Assembly (NCBI GenBank): GCA_003223325.1
Contig: QHYS01000203.1
Location: 1 to 59,421, forward strand
Source of the DNA: Acidobacteriota bacterium
Lineage (GTDB): Bacteria; Acidobacteriota; Terriglobia; Acidiferrales; UBA7541
Length of the DNA stretch: 59,421 nucleotides
Direction of reading: 5' to 3'
The position numbers were made by a program, and so were the translations under genes. The notes below the pieces were generated by a model, which was not told the origin of the DNA, did no database searches, and saw only the letters and a program-made list of their open reading frames with translations. This document shows positions 47,537-56,435 of this stretch, piece by piece (positions within the stretch are counted from its first letter, which is position 1; the number at the start of each line of letters is the position of its first letter).

Positions 47537-47596
47537 GCTTTTGGATACGACGGCTGTAGCATTGCATACGCTGAGCAACACGCTAGAAGATCACCA

Positions 47597-47983
47597 ATGC
47601 CGATTCCGCTGGATCCTCGAAAAAAACCTACCGACATCAAGGTACGCGTTTCCACAGGCGCCGGCGTGGATATCGTCTGGGCTGACCATCACAGCAGCCA
47701 TTACGATTTCGCTTATCTTAGAGGGCAATGTCCCTGCGCAATGTGCGATGATGAGAGGCGCAAAAAAAAAGATTTGGCCGCGCACGCGGCCAGCGGCCCG
47801 GGCGCCGTTTTGCCACTATTCAAGCCGCGGCCGACTGCTCGCGCCGCCAAAGCCGTGGGGAATTACGCCTTGCAGATAGACTTTTCTGACGGGCACACCA
47901 CGGGCATTTATAGTTACGACTACTTGCGAACGATCTGCCCCTGCCAGGAATGCGCCAAAGCGTTTCGCTCGTATGCGGGCTGA
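47597..47983 (+). CDS. DUF971 domain protein
   Basis: A 128-residue protein. DUF971 (also the N-terminal domain of gamma-butyrobetaine hydroxylase) is recognised by VDIVWADHHSSHYDFAYLRGQCPC and LQIDFSDGHTTGIYSYDYLRTICPCQEC. The two CPC(A)/CPCQEC Cys groups suggest metal binding, often linked to iron-sulfur protein assembly. Its placement right after an iron-transport operon (60 bases) fits that reading, but a common transcript is not proven. The flavin reductase gene is convergent with a 16-base gap. Confidence 0.8.
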   Translation: MPIPLDPRKKPTDIKVRVSTGAGVDIVWADHHSSHYDFAYLRGQCPCAMCDDERRKKKDLAAHAASGPGAVLPLFKPRPTARAAKAVGNYALQIDFSDGHTTGIYSYDYLRTICPCQECAKAFRSYAG

Positions 47984-47999
47984 TCGCTTGAAGGGTCGA

Positions 48000-48476
48000 T
48001 CAGCCGCCATAAAAGAATCCGGTATCGCGCAACGGCAGCGGCTCCGCATCCCTGCGAACGCCGGCATCGACCACTTCGGCCAGGAACACCGTGTGGTCGC
48101 CGCCATGCACATCGTTTACGACGCGGGACTCGAACCAGGCCGGCGGATCGACAAGCAGCGGAATCCCGTTTGCGCCGCTCTCGATGCGATAACCATTCAG
48201 CCGGTCTCCGGAGAGCTCCGCTCCGCGGAAAAAAGCCGTCGCCAGGTCCTTCTGATCTTTTCCAACGACGTGAACGATGAACCTGCGTGAGGCCGCAACG
48301 GCGCGGTGGAGCGCACTGTCGGCTTTGATGGCCACCATAATGAGTGGCGGCGTGAAGGAACTCTGCGAAATCCAGTTGATCGTACCCGCGGCGGGGCCAG
48401 AGTCGTCGCGCGAAGTGGCTACAAAGAGCCCATAAGTAATCATTCGCAGAGCCGTCTTTTTTATTGCGGGATCCAT
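48000..48476 (-). CDS. Flavin reductase-like FMN-binding protein
   Basis: A 158-residue protein. AAAGGAG lies just upstream of the ATG at 48476, which was preferred over the frame's longer start at 48647. The beginning MDPAIKKTALRMITYGLFVAT, the FMN-binding pattern with NWISQSSFTPPLIMVAI, and the later GDHTVFLAEVVDAG are typical of the flavin reductase-like (split-barrel) family. Members reduce FMN or act with a monooxygenase, or form NAD(P)H-dependent oxidoreductases. Substrate unknown. It is in a minus-strand run with the next two genes. Confidence 0.83.
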   Translation of the reverse strand: MDPAIKKTALRMITYGLFVATSRDDSGPAAGTINWISQSSFTPPLIMVAIKADSALHRAVAASRRFIVHVVGKDQKDLATAFFRGAELSGDRLNGYRIESGANGIPLLVDPPAWFESRVVNDVHGGDHTVFLAEVVDAGVRRDAEPLPLRDTGFFYGG

Positions 48477-48510
48477 TGTGTCGACTCCTTTCACGAGAAC
48501 GTGCGAAATT

Positions 48511-48879
48511 TTAGGCGGACCGAGCCATGATTGCAGCGGAGACCAACCCTCTAAGCACGAAGATTCCGCCAGTGGCCAGCAAAAGCCATCCCGCCCATCG
48601 AAACGGCGCCCACGCGAGAGAAAGCATAACCAATCCCCCCAGTGCAAGCGAGCCGCCTCCGATCTTCGTGACTAGCCGTTCTGCTGCACTTCTGCTGAAG
48701 CGGGCTCGGCGCCATGTTCCCAATCCCCAGAGGATGAGTACGATCGAGAGGGCGATCCACTCGGGTCGTCGGGGGTTAAACAGGTAACGGCCGGTGAGGG
48801 CGAATAAAACCAGCAACGCGCCTACCAGCATGAATACGATCTCGTTCACTACGCGGAAGAGATGGAGTGAGCTGGCCAA
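48511..48879 (-). CDS. Small four-helix membrane protein, unknown
   Basis: A 122-residue protein with four hydrophobic segments: about 12-31 (IVFMLVGALLVLFALTGRYL), 38-54, 74-89 (GGSLALGGLVMLSLAW) and 94-117. No recognised family. It lies between the cyclophilin and flavin reductase genes, 7 bases after the former, so it is likely co-transcribed with it. Confidence 0.6.
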   Translation of the reverse strand: MASSLHLFRVVNEIVFMLVGALLVLFALTGRYLFNPRRPEWIALSIVLILWGLGTWRRARFSRSAAERLVTKIGGGSLALGGLVMLSLAWAPFRWAGWLLLATGGIFVLRGLVSAAIMARSA

Positions 48880-48886
48880 TGCCGCC

Positions 48887-49417
48887 TCACACGCGTTCGA
48901 TGCGCACGTGCTGCAGAATCACGGGCGTTCGGGGGCGGTCATTAGAGTCGCGCGGCAACTTGGAAATTTTGTCTGCGACGTCTTGGCCCTCCACGACTTC
49001 GCCGAAAATCGTGTGGCGCTTATCCAGCCAGGGCGTCGCCGCCACAGTAATAAAAAACTGGCTACCATTCGTGTTCGGACCGGCGTTGGCCATCGAGAGT
49101 CTTCCCGGCCCAGAGTGGCGTAACGAAGGATGGAACTCATCCGCGAACTTATAACCGGGTCCGCCCGTACCGGTGCCCAAAGGGCATCCCCCCTGAATCA
49201 TAAAATCGGGAATGACGCGATGAAAAGTGAGGCCGTCGTAAAAGGGATGCTTGGTTCTCTGGCTGGATTTCGGATCGGCAAACTCCTTGGTGCCCTCGGC
49301 CAGGCCGACAAAATTCGCGACCGTCTGCGGCGCCTCCTTTTCAAACAGCCGGCAGACGACGTTTCCCTGCGAGGTCTCAAAGGTGGCATACGTTCCCGGC
49401 GCTCGTGTCAAAGTCAC
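48887..49417 (-). CDS. ppiB: Cyclophilin-type peptidyl-prolyl isomerase
   Basis: A 176-residue cytoplasmic-type cyclophilin with no signal peptide. Key residues are in [19 protein letters not shown] (the catalytic Arg in FHR), [34 protein letters not shown] and the C-terminal [10 protein letters not shown]. The open frame starts with GTG at 49417, where GGGAGG directly touches it; a TTG two codons later has a better-spaced site and may be the real start. It catalyses cis/trans isomerisation of peptidyl-prolyl bonds. Confidence 0.93.
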   Translation of the reverse strand: MTLTRAPGTYATFETSQGNVVCRLFEKEAPQTVANFVGLAEGTKEFADPKSSQRTKHPFYDGLTFHRVIPDFMIQGGCPLGTGTGGPGYKFADEFHPSLRHSGPGRLSMANAGPNTNGSQFFITVAATPWLDKRHTIFGEVVEGQDVADKISKLPRDSNDRPRTPVILQHVRIERV

Positions 49418-49653
49418 CTCCCAATGACTCTCTCAAGCTCGAAGCCAACATATCATGACGGAGTTACGCATCCGAAGTCATAAAAGCGGCAGAAATCTTC
49501 ACGATTCGTCTCTGTCATATTTTCATGCAAAAGGTTCGCGAGCGAAGCGGCGCGGGCATTCGCGCTCCACGGTCGGGATGTTACACTACAACGCTTTCCG
49601 GCGGACGCCTGGGATTGCTTCTTCGGGCGCTCGATCCATCAAGGAGGAATTCT

Positions 49654-50577
49654 GTGCATAACGTGGTCATCATTGGGAGCGGGTGCGCCGGATTGACGGC
49701 TGCGATTTATGCAGCGCGCGCCAATCTCAAGCCGCTGGTAATCGATGGTTATGAACCGGGCGGCCAGCTCACCTTGACGACCATGGTCGAGAATTTTCCT
49801 GGTTTTCCCGACGGCATCCTTGGCCCGGAGCTAATCGAACATATGCGCAAGCAAGCGCAGCGCTTTGGAGCGGAGTTCCGCGCTGGCGCTGTTACGGGTG
49901 TCGACTTCGCCCACCGGCCGTTTCAGATTACCGTGGCGAAAGAAATCTTTCGCGCCAAAACGGTGATCGTCGCTGCCGGCGCCTCCGCGCGGATGCTGGG
50001 CCTCGAGTCGGAGCGCAAGCTCATTGGCCATGGCGTTTCCACCTGCGCCACTTGCGATGGATTTTTCTTTCGCAACAAGGAAATCGCGGTCGTGGGGGGA
50101 GGCGATACGGCCATGGAAGAAGCGCTCTTTCTGACGCGCTTCGCGAGCCGTGTTCACCTGATCCATCGGCGGCGGGAATTCCGAGCCACCAAGATTATGC
50201 TCGACCGCGCCCGCGCGAACGAGAAGATTCAATTCATAACACCAGCAGTCATAGAGGACATTTCTGACGTGGGCAAGAATTCCGTCGAAGCCGTGATGCT
50301 CCGCCATCCGGAGACCGCGCAAAAATCCGAATTGCTGGTGGAGGGCGTTTTTGTGGCCATCGGCCACGAGCCCAATACAAAAGTCTTTCGCTCCATTCTG
50401 GATATGGACGAGAACGGATATGTTTCCACCCGCAACGGCAGCAAGACCAATATCCAGGGAGTCTTTGCCGCCGGTGACGTGCAAGACCATCATTATCGGC
50501 AGGCAGTCACGGCCGCGGGCTCAGGCTGCATGGCCGCCATGGATGCGGAGAAATTCTTGGAAGCAACCGGCCACTAG
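49654..50577 (+). CDS. trxB: Thioredoxin reductase
   Basis: Reduces thioredoxin with NADPH through FAD. The GTG at 49654 has AAGGAGG 6 bases upstream and starts the protein right at the FAD-binding GSGCAGLTAAIYAARA; the 43 upstream codons of the open frame are not homologous. The redox Cys pair is in STCATCDGFFF (CATC). The NADPH site is VVGGGDTAMEEALFLTRF, and the C-terminal FAD motif is GVFAAGDVQDHHYRQAVTAAGSG. Length of 307 residues is normal. It is divergent from ppiB. Confidence 0.95.
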   Translation: MHNVVIIGSGCAGLTAAIYAARANLKPLVIDGYEPGGQLTLTTMVENFPGFPDGILGPELIEHMRKQAQRFGAEFRAGAVTGVDFAHRPFQITVAKEIFRAKTVIVAAGASARMLGLESERKLIGHGVSTCATCDGFFFRNKEIAVVGGGDTAMEEALFLTRFASRVHLIHRRREFRATKIMLDRARANEKIQFITPAVIEDISDVGKNSVEAVMLRHPETAQKSELLVEGVFVAIGHEPNTKVFRSILDMDENGYVSTRNGSKTNIQGVFAAGDVQDHHYRQAVTAAGSGCMAAMDAEKFLEATGH

Positions 50578-50599
50578 TATCTTGTGGAAAATTCAGCAT

Positions 50600-50731
50600 G
50601 TCATTCTGAGCGAATCGGGGTCCCCGGCGCGCTGCCGCTTTTGCGCGCGCTGGGGTGGTGAAGCGAAGAATCTCTCTGTCAAAAGACCAAACCCAAAAGA
50701 GAGATTCTTTGTCGCTTCGCCTCAGAATGAC
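50600..50731. repeat. REP-like palindrome, copy 3, with an embedded GC hairpin
   Basis: GTCATTCTGAG (50600-50610) is matched by CTCAGAATGAC (50721-50731). Further inside, GAAGCGAAGAATCTCTCT and its counterpart AGAGAGATTCTTTGTCGCTTC continue the pairing. The left arm is interrupted by CGGGGTCCCCGGCGCGC (50616-50632) and GCGCGCTGGGGTGGT (50645-50659), the same GC-rich hairpin as at 37919-37991. It looks like a paired REP element (REPIN-like) carrying an insert. Confidence 0.75.
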
Positions 50732-50757
50732 ACGCCGATAGATTCTCCCGCAGACGA

Positions 50758-50792
50758 CCAGACACCACCAGACACCCAGACACGCCAGACAC
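50758..50792. repeat. Four direct copies of CCAGACAC
   Basis: CCAGACAC occurs at 50758-50765, 50768-50775, 50776-50783 and 50785-50792. The spacing is uneven (10, 8 and 9 bases). It lies just upstream of the TTGACA box of the carboxylesterase promoter, so it could be a regulator-binding cluster or a simple slippage array. Confidence 0.6.
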
Positions 50793-50800
50793 GCGGATTG

Positions 50801-50830
50801 TTGACACTAATACCATGACCGCCGTATGTT
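50801..50830 (+). promoter_or_regulatory. Sigma70-like promoter of the carboxylesterase gene
   Basis: TTGACA at 50801-50806 and TATGTT at 50825-50830 with an 18-base spacer. The gene starts at 50892 with a purine-rich site (GGGGGAAAAG) upstream. Confidence 0.5.
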
Positions 50831-50891
50831 TTTCGCGACGCTTTAGATGAGGGCTGAAGATTCCGAGTCGAACTCTTAAGGGGGAAAAGCC

Positions 50892-52562
50892 ATGACTCTC
50901 GACGACATTCTGAATACTCATCTCGGCCGTCGCGCGCTCTTGAAGTCATCGCTGGCTGGCGGCGGAGCGGCATTGGCCGGCACTCTGTTTGGCGGCTGGA
51001 TTCCCAACGTCGCCTGGGGTGCCGACGCGACTGCAAAATACGAGACGCCCGTCGTGGAAACGGCTTCCGGGAAACTTCGCGGCGTGATCCAGCAGGGCGT
51101 GCACACGTTTCGAGGGGTGCCCTACGGCGCATCGACGGCGGGCAGCAACCGTTTCATGGCCCCCCGCAAGCCGGAGCCATGGACGGGCGTACGCGACGCC
51201 TTCCAAAACGGCCCGACCGCGCCGCAGCTTGGCGGTCCGCCGAACCCGCTGATCCTGGGCCACCGCGCACCGACCTTTGAAAGCGAAGATTGCCTGGTGC
51301 TCAACGTGTTCACGCCCGGCGTAACTGGCAAGCGGCCCGTGATGCTCTGGCTCCACGGAGGCGGCTTCGCCGGAGGCGCGGGCTCCGCGCATTCTTTCGA
51401 CGGCAACTACCTGGCTCGTTCGGGCGACGTGGTCGTGGTGTCCGTGAATCACCGACTCAACGTTTTTGGCTACCTGTACCTCGGGGGGGTCGGCAGCGAG
51501 AAGTATAGGGATTCTGGCAACGCGGGGATGCTGGATATTGTTGCGGCGCTGCAATGGACGCATGACAACATCGCCCGTTTCGGCGGCGATCCCAGCAACG
51601 TGACCGTTTTCGGCCAATCAGGCGGCGGCGCAAAGGTCAGCACGCTGCTGGGAATGCCTTCGACGAAAGGGCTGATCCACAAAGCGATTATAGAGAGCGG
51701 ATCGGCGCTGAAGGGAGTTAGCCGGGAAAACGCGAATAAGACCGCAGAGAGATTGCTTGCGAAGTTGAACCTTCAGGCGAACCAGGTGGATGAACTGCAA
51801 AAGCTCCCCATGGAGAAACTGCTGGCGGTGATCGACAATCGCGGCCAAGGCACAGCCGGCGGCGGACCCTTTGTTTTGGCGCCAGTGGTGGATGGCCACA
51901 ATCTGCCGCGCGATCCCTGGGATCCCACAGCGCCGGAAATATCCGCCGACGTGCCTGTGATCATCGGTTCGGTGAATACGGAGGGCACTTTCTTCATGCC
52001 ACCCGATTCACCTCAGTTCGCGCCTCTCTACTCGCTCGATGAAGCCGGCCTGAAAACGCAATTGACGCAGCGGTACGGCGACCAGGCCGACAAACTCATC
52101 GAGCTGTACCAGAAAGAAGCGCCGGGTGCCAACCCGAGCAAGCTTTTCTTCATGGCCACGGCGTTTCCGGGCGACGCGATCAAGCAGGCCGAACGCAAAT
52201 TCGCGCAGGCGAAGGCGCCGGCATACATGTACCTCTTTACCTGGGAAACGCCGGTGGAAGGAGGGAGGCGGCATTCCCCCCATACGATTGAGCTTCCCTT
52301 TGTCTTCGACAATCCCCAAGAGCAGCCCGACGAAGTTGGTAACGGTCCCGATCTGCAGCCGCTGGCGGACAGAGTGAGCGGCGTATGGACGGCCTTTGCG
52401 CGCACAGGAAGCCCGAATACGTCTCTCACGCCGAAGTGGCCGGCCTACAACACGGACCAGCGCGCGACGATGATCATCAACGATGATTGGAAGGTCGTGA
52501 ACGACCCGCGCCATGAAGTGCGGCTGATTATCGAGAGCGTGAAAGGGCGGGCTGCTTCGTAG
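50892..52562 (+). CDS. Carboxylesterase type B with Tat-type signal
   Basis: A 556-residue exported esterase. The N-terminus has a twin-Arg signal (GRRALLKSSLAG followed by GGAALAGTLFG), cleavage probably near AWGADA. The alpha/beta-hydrolase core has the oxyanion segment LWLHGGGFAGG, EDCLVLNVF and the nucleophile elbow GQSGGGAK, where type B enzymes usually have GESAGG. The acid is likely Glu in NTEGTFF and the His in SPHTIELPFVF. It is a para-nitrobenzyl-esterase-like protein acting on esters in the periplasm or outside; substrate unknown. GGGGGAAAAG is upstream of the ATG. Confidence 0.9.
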   Translation: MTLDDILNTHLGRRALLKSSLAGGGAALAGTLFGGWIPNVAWGADATAKYETPVVETASGKLRGVIQQGVHTFRGVPYGASTAGSNRFMAPRKPEPWTGVRDAFQNGPTAPQLGGPPNPLILGHRAPTFESEDCLVLNVFTPGVTGKRPVMLWLHGGGFAGGAGSAHSFDGNYLARSGDVVVVSVNHRLNVFGYLYLGGVGSEKYRDSGNAGMLDIVAALQWTHDNIARFGGDPSNVTVFGQSGGGAKVSTLLGMPSTKGLIHKAIIESGSALKGVSRENANKTAERLLAKLNLQANQVDELQKLPMEKLLAVIDNRGQGTAGGGPFVLAPVVDGHNLPRDPWDPTAPEISADVPVIIGSVNTEGTFFMPPDSPQFAPLYSLDEAGLKTQLTQRYGDQADKLIELYQKEAPGANPSKLFFMATAFPGDAIKQAERKFAQAKAPAYMYLFTWETPVEGGRRHSPHTIELPFVFDNPQEQPDEVGNGPDLQPLADRVSGVWTAFARTGSPNTSLTPKWPAYNTDQRATMIINDDWKVVNDPRHEVRLIIESVKGRAAS

Positions 52563-52641
52563 TTTCGCGAAGACCGCAAACGCGGCCCAGCGTCGCCCAG
52601 AGCTCCCTGAGATAGTCCGCATCGTTTTGGGGGAAGGATTC

Positions 52642-53214
52642 ATGCTGAATCGCCGACAAGTTTCGGGCTACTAGGCTCCACAAAACTTCGCGCCGACGCC
52701 ATCGCGGCTACTTTCCCACCACAAGCCGCGCAACGCCCCGAGGAAAAATGTGACCAAAGGCGGAACGCTGATCGATCCCGGCCGACAATTGCACGCGCCG
52801 ATGGACATTGCCGTGCTAAGCGGCAAAATCCTGGAGATCTCCGCGGAAATTCCTGAAAGCCGCGCTCTTCGGGTCATCTCCGCTAAAGGCAAGATTGTTA
52901 CTCCGGGAATGATCGACATCCATCAGCATTGCTACGACGGAGTGGCCGATTGCGTAAATGCGGACCATTTTTGTCTGGCTAAGGGAGTAACCACAGTTGT
53001 GGATGCCGGTTCGGCCGGTTATCCTGCCATCGCAAATCTGCGGATTGATTTTGGCGAGGAAATCGGAACTCTGAAGCCGGGGAACGACGCCGACATCAGC
53101 ATTTTTGAACTTCGAGAGGGCAGATTCGATTTTGAAGTGTTTCGATCGGCAAGCAAAAGCAGGTCCCTCGCTCCGCTCGGGACCACGGCTCTGGAAGTGA
53201 TTTCATCGGTTTAG
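52642..53214 (+). pseudogene. Amidohydrolase remnant, frameshifted and internally deleted
   Basis: An ATG at 52642 with GGAAGGA upstream starts MLNRRQVSGY and then hits TAG. Frame 2 shows a signal-like stretch (LLGSTKLRADAIAATFPPQAA). The original frame resumes at about 52750 with the amidohydrolase start (TKGGTLIDPGRQLHAPMDIAV, SAKGKIVTPGMIDIHQHCYDG, metal ligands HQH). The sequence breaks off at AGYPAIANL and continues directly with a C-terminal segment (GEEIGTLKPGNDADISIFELREG). Most of the TIM barrel, roughly 250 residues in related enzymes, is missing, so the metal-binding and catalytic core cannot form. It overlaps the end of the next gene by 12 bases, convergently. Confidence 0.8.
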
Positions 53215-54190
53215 CAGAACAAATTTTTGAGCCCGCTTCCCGGTTTCCACTTCGCCGGCGTACAGGTTTCCCTTTGAATCCGCGACGACCTCGTGTACGT
53301 GGTGGAACTGTCCTGCATTCCGGCCGGCGTGTCCGGTGCTGCCCCGGATAGAACCATCGCTTCGGCGCAGCGTCCAGATGACGTTAGCCTTCCTTTGTAA
53401 AAACCTGAATCCGGTCGTTCACGCGGTCGCAGACATAGACAAGTCCGTCACTCGAGAGATGGACGCAATGCAGAGGCGTCCTGAACTGCTTGTCAATCGC
53501 GGCGCCGGGATCATAGGGTCCCGGATCGGTATCGTTCGGCATGCTCCCGTACGCGCCCCACATGCGCTTGAATTTTCCGGTCTCGGAATCGAAAACGATC
53601 ACTCGCCGATTTCCATACCCATCGGCGATATACAATTCATGAGCTTTTTCATCTACCTCGATACCGGCCGGGCGCCCGAGCATGCTCGTATCCAAGCTGT
53701 TCACGGGTGCCTTGGAGGGGTGGCCGATCTGCATGATGAATTTGCCATCGCTCGTAAACTTGATCGCCTCCCGGTCGGCGGGCCCATTTCCCGTGATCCA
53801 GACGTTGCCGCCTGCGTCGACGAAGATGCTGTGTTCCGAAGTCGGCCAGTCATAGCCGGAACCCGGGCCGCCCCACGATTTCGTCATGTTGCCGGCGCTG
53901 TCGAATTCCAAAACCGGCGGCGCAGCAAAGCAGCACTGAGAGACAGGCGGGGATTGGGCCGCCGCAAGATCATCTTTTGCGTTTGACTCCGGACGCTGCA
54001 GGACCCAAATGTGATCTTCGTGATCGACGGCGATCCCGCTGACTTGGCCCATGATCCAATTGCTGGGCAACTGCTTTGGCCAATCGGCGTCTACTTTGTA
54101 AGACGGTTGACGATTTTGCGCTCGCGCAGATCCGCAAATGGCGAGAGCAACGATGAGTGGCGCGAACCCGAGTGTTCTTGGCATCTCCAA
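53203..54190 (-). pseudogene. NHL-repeat secreted protein, frameshifted with internal deletion
   Basis: From 54190 the frame reads a signal peptide (LIVALAICGSARA), then an NHL/PAL-like propeller (GIAVDHEDHIWVLQRPESN, FVDAGGNVWITGNG, GIEVDEKAHELYIADGYGNRRV, VYVCDRVNDRIQVFTKEG), stopping at 53384. The family normally continues with about 45 more residues to VADG. Here the next frame joins NVIWTLRRSDGSIRGSTGHAGRNAGQFHHVHEVVADSKG and GEVETGKRAQKFV, and ends at 53203. So a piece is lost with a frame change. It lies 6 bases after the amidohydrolase at 54197, in the same direction. Confidence 0.75.
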
Positions 54191-54196
54191 CTCCTG

Positions 54197-55282
54197 CTAC
54201 TTCAGGTGATAAATCTGGATGGCGTTTTCGGTCCCGATTTTCTGCCGCAGAGCAGCGGGAAATTCGTTGAATAGTAGCACGACGGCCTGCCAGCGTTGCG
54301 GTCCCGAACCCTGCGGGTAATGCTGGTCGCTGCCGATAAAGAAACGATCCTGGAAATCCGTAAAGAGCTTCAGCCAATCCGGCTTGATCTTGCCCGAGGC
54401 GCCATTTGTCAGTGGAGAAGTCAGGCCCGTATCCACGGGATCCAGCTTGATCTCCATAAATAGATTCGGATGCGCTTGCAGCAGCCACCGCATCAGCTCC
54501 GGCGTGCGATAGCCGGTGTTGTCCCACGCGAGATGAGCCCAAACGATTTTGGCGCGCGGATTGTGAGAAAGCAGCCGCTCGAACGCGGCGATATTGGCGT
54601 GCAGCCGTGGCGGATTGGGCGGAGATTTGAGCGGCGCCGGCAGGTCCATATCCTTCGGCACGGCCTCCATGTGGATCGAAACGGGCACATCCCGCTCAGC
54701 GGCAATATCCGCCAGCAGTAAAAACAGCGGGTGATCGGGCGGGGCGTACTCGTAGGGCGTGGACGAGGGGAAATGCTCCGCAGCCATCTCGCCAAATCCC
54801 ACAGCGCCCGCCGCAAGAACGGCTTCAGCGCGTTCTCTGAATTTTTTCTGCACGTCGGGACCCACGTCTCCTGTTCGCGCCGCCTCAGTGATCATGGGAT
54901 TGAGCGTGCCCCCGCCTCCGAGCAGGGCGATCTTGCCCGGATATTTTTTCGCTGCCGGCAACAGGCGCTCGACATCAAACCGGTTCGCATCGGCCAGCGT
55001 GAACGGCGAAGGCATAAATACAATTTTGGCGAGATTTTCTGCCAGCATGGAGTCTATCGCCGACTGCATGGAGCCGCCGACATCGGATTCATCCAGATGC
55101 GTGTGCACGTCGATGTAAGGACTCATCGCGGCGACAGATCTCTGTGACGCAGATGAATTTTCACTTTGCGCGGACTTGGTTTGCGCGTCCCCGATTTGCG
55201 GCGTGAGAAAGCGCACCAACATCGCTCCGCCCAGCGCTATGCCCGCAATTGATCTGGGGAGCGCAGTTACTTTTCTTTGCAT
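54197..55282 (-). CDS. Secreted amidohydrolase family (amidohydrolase 2-like)
   Basis: A 361-residue exported protein with a signal-type N-terminus (about 10-33). Conserved metal-site strands are present: YIDVHTHLDESD (HxH), VPVSIHMEA, AKIVWAHLAWD and RFFIGSDQHY (Asp). Such enzymes are metal-dependent hydrolases or decarboxylases of the TIM-barrel amidohydrolase superfamily. Substrate unknown. It is followed by the broken NHL gene and preceded on the same strand by the double NTF2-like gene. Confidence 0.8.
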   Translation of the reverse strand: MQRKVTALPRSIAGIALGGAMLVRFLTPQIGDAQTKSAQSENSSASQRSVAAMSPYIDVHTHLDESDVGGSMQSAIDSMLAENLAKIVFMPSPFTLADANRFDVERLLPAAKKYPGKIALLGGGGTLNPMITEAARTGDVGPDVQKKFRERAEAVLAAGAVGFGEMAAEHFPSSTPYEYAPPDHPLFLLLADIAAERDVPVSIHMEAVPKDMDLPAPLKSPPNPPRLHANIAAFERLLSHNPRAKIVWAHLAWDNTGYRTPELMRWLLQAHPNLFMEIKLDPVDTGLTSPLTNGASGKIKPDWLKLFTDFQDRFFIGSDQHYPQGSGPQRWQAVVLLFNEFPAALRQKIGTENAIQIYHLK

Positions 55283-55315
55283 GACCGCTCCTAAGCGGAA
55301 TCGAGAATTAGACAG

Positions 55316-56233
55316 CTACCTGGCTGGCGCATCCTCGATACGCGTCTGGTAGCTCGCGGCTTCCATCCAATGGCCGGCACGCTTGATCCAAACCCGCGTA
55401 ATATGCACGGGTTTGCCGTGTTCGGGCTGATGCTTGGAGACGAGAATGGCGGCCGTACCGAAATCAAGTACGCGCATATCGACCACCGGCATGGGCGTGT
55501 ATCCGGCCATCTTGCTGCGTGCGAGATCTTCCATGCGGCTGCGCTTGGTGAGTGTCTGATCGCTATTCGAGTTTGCCGCTTCGAATTCGTCGGCGACGTA
55601 CATTCCCCAATTCTTCGCATCACGCGCGACTGTGTAGGTTTGCAGAGCCATAAAACCCGCGGTAACGTCGCGCTCATTCTGGGTCTTTGGCTCGAAGGGC
55701 ATATCCTTGCAAGGATTCTCGCAGGCGGCGCGCGTGCCCGGTGTCGGCGCCGGCGGCGCATCGAGCAGATGCACTTCCTGATAGAGCAGCAGCCGCCATC
55801 CGGCCGAACGGTTCACCCACACGTGCAGCGCATGATCTTTTTCGCTGTGGATCTGGATGCTCTCCACGCTGCCGTAATTGTGCGCCGTGCTCTGCGCGCC
55901 AGCATCAGTGATCGCTGGCTTCGGCGTTTGCTGCAGTACTTCCTGGCGCGTCAGCGTTTTGCCGTTGGCATCTGTCCACGTGAATCGCACGTCCAGAAAT
56001 TTATCGAGTGCCGCCGTATCTGATTTGGCGACGGCGTCCATAAAGGCGCGGTCGGCGGCCAGGGCACGTTGCTCGAAATCTTCCTTCTGTGGGTTTGGCG
56101 AGCTCTGTGCAGGCGCTTGCAGGCCTGCGGGCACGGCTAACAGGCCCGCCAAGCAAGGCGCGGCTGAGCAGGCAGTAGAGAGCGTAGTTATCATCACGGC
56201 ACATATGAGCCGGCAATTCACTGGCTCCTCCAT
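55316..56233 (-). CDS. Exported protein with two NTF2-like domains
   Basis: A 305-residue protein with a signal-type helix (about 10-33). Two DUF4440/SnoaL-like units are seen. The first (about 50-165) includes ALAADRAFMDAVAKSDTAALDKFLDVRFTWTDANGK and ALHVWVNRSAGWRLLLYQEVHL; the second (about 185-300) includes TYTVARDAKNWGMYVADEF, DLARSKMAGYTP and ITRVWIKRAGHWMEAAS. The fold provides a small pocket; no catalytic residues are clear. It may be a ligand-binding or peroxidase-like protein; unknown. It sits 33 bases before the amidohydrolase. Confidence 0.75.
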   Translation of the reverse strand: MEEPVNCRLICAVMITTLSTACSAAPCLAGLLAVPAGLQAPAQSSPNPQKEDFEQRALAADRAFMDAVAKSDTAALDKFLDVRFTWTDANGKTLTRQEVLQQTPKPAITDAGAQSTAHNYGSVESIQIHSEKDHALHVWVNRSAGWRLLLYQEVHLLDAPPAPTPGTRAACENPCKDMPFEPKTQNERDVTAGFMALQTYTVARDAKNWGMYVADEFEAANSNSDQTLTKRSRMEDLARSKMAGYTPMPVVDMRVLDFGTAAILVSKHQPEHGKPVHITRVWIKRAGHWMEAASYQTRIEDAPAR

Positions 56234-56435
56234 TCGCTGGGGCGCCGCCGCATTCTAGTGCCACCGTTGGCTCCGGCGCTCTGCAACGCGATTTCCGCGG
56301 CGACGCGGCGGCGCATTCGTCACTTGCCAATCCGGCCCGAAGAACTGGCCCGATTTTGTGGTCCACGAGTTGACTCGAAACAACCGCGGAGCATATCAGA
56401 GATTACCTCCGAAAAATCGGGCTCCGGAGACAGGC

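Noticed and set aside
50758-50792. Possible CRISPR-like array
   Set aside because: The units are only 8 bases with no spacers; no cas genes are nearby. No CRISPR array was found in the window.
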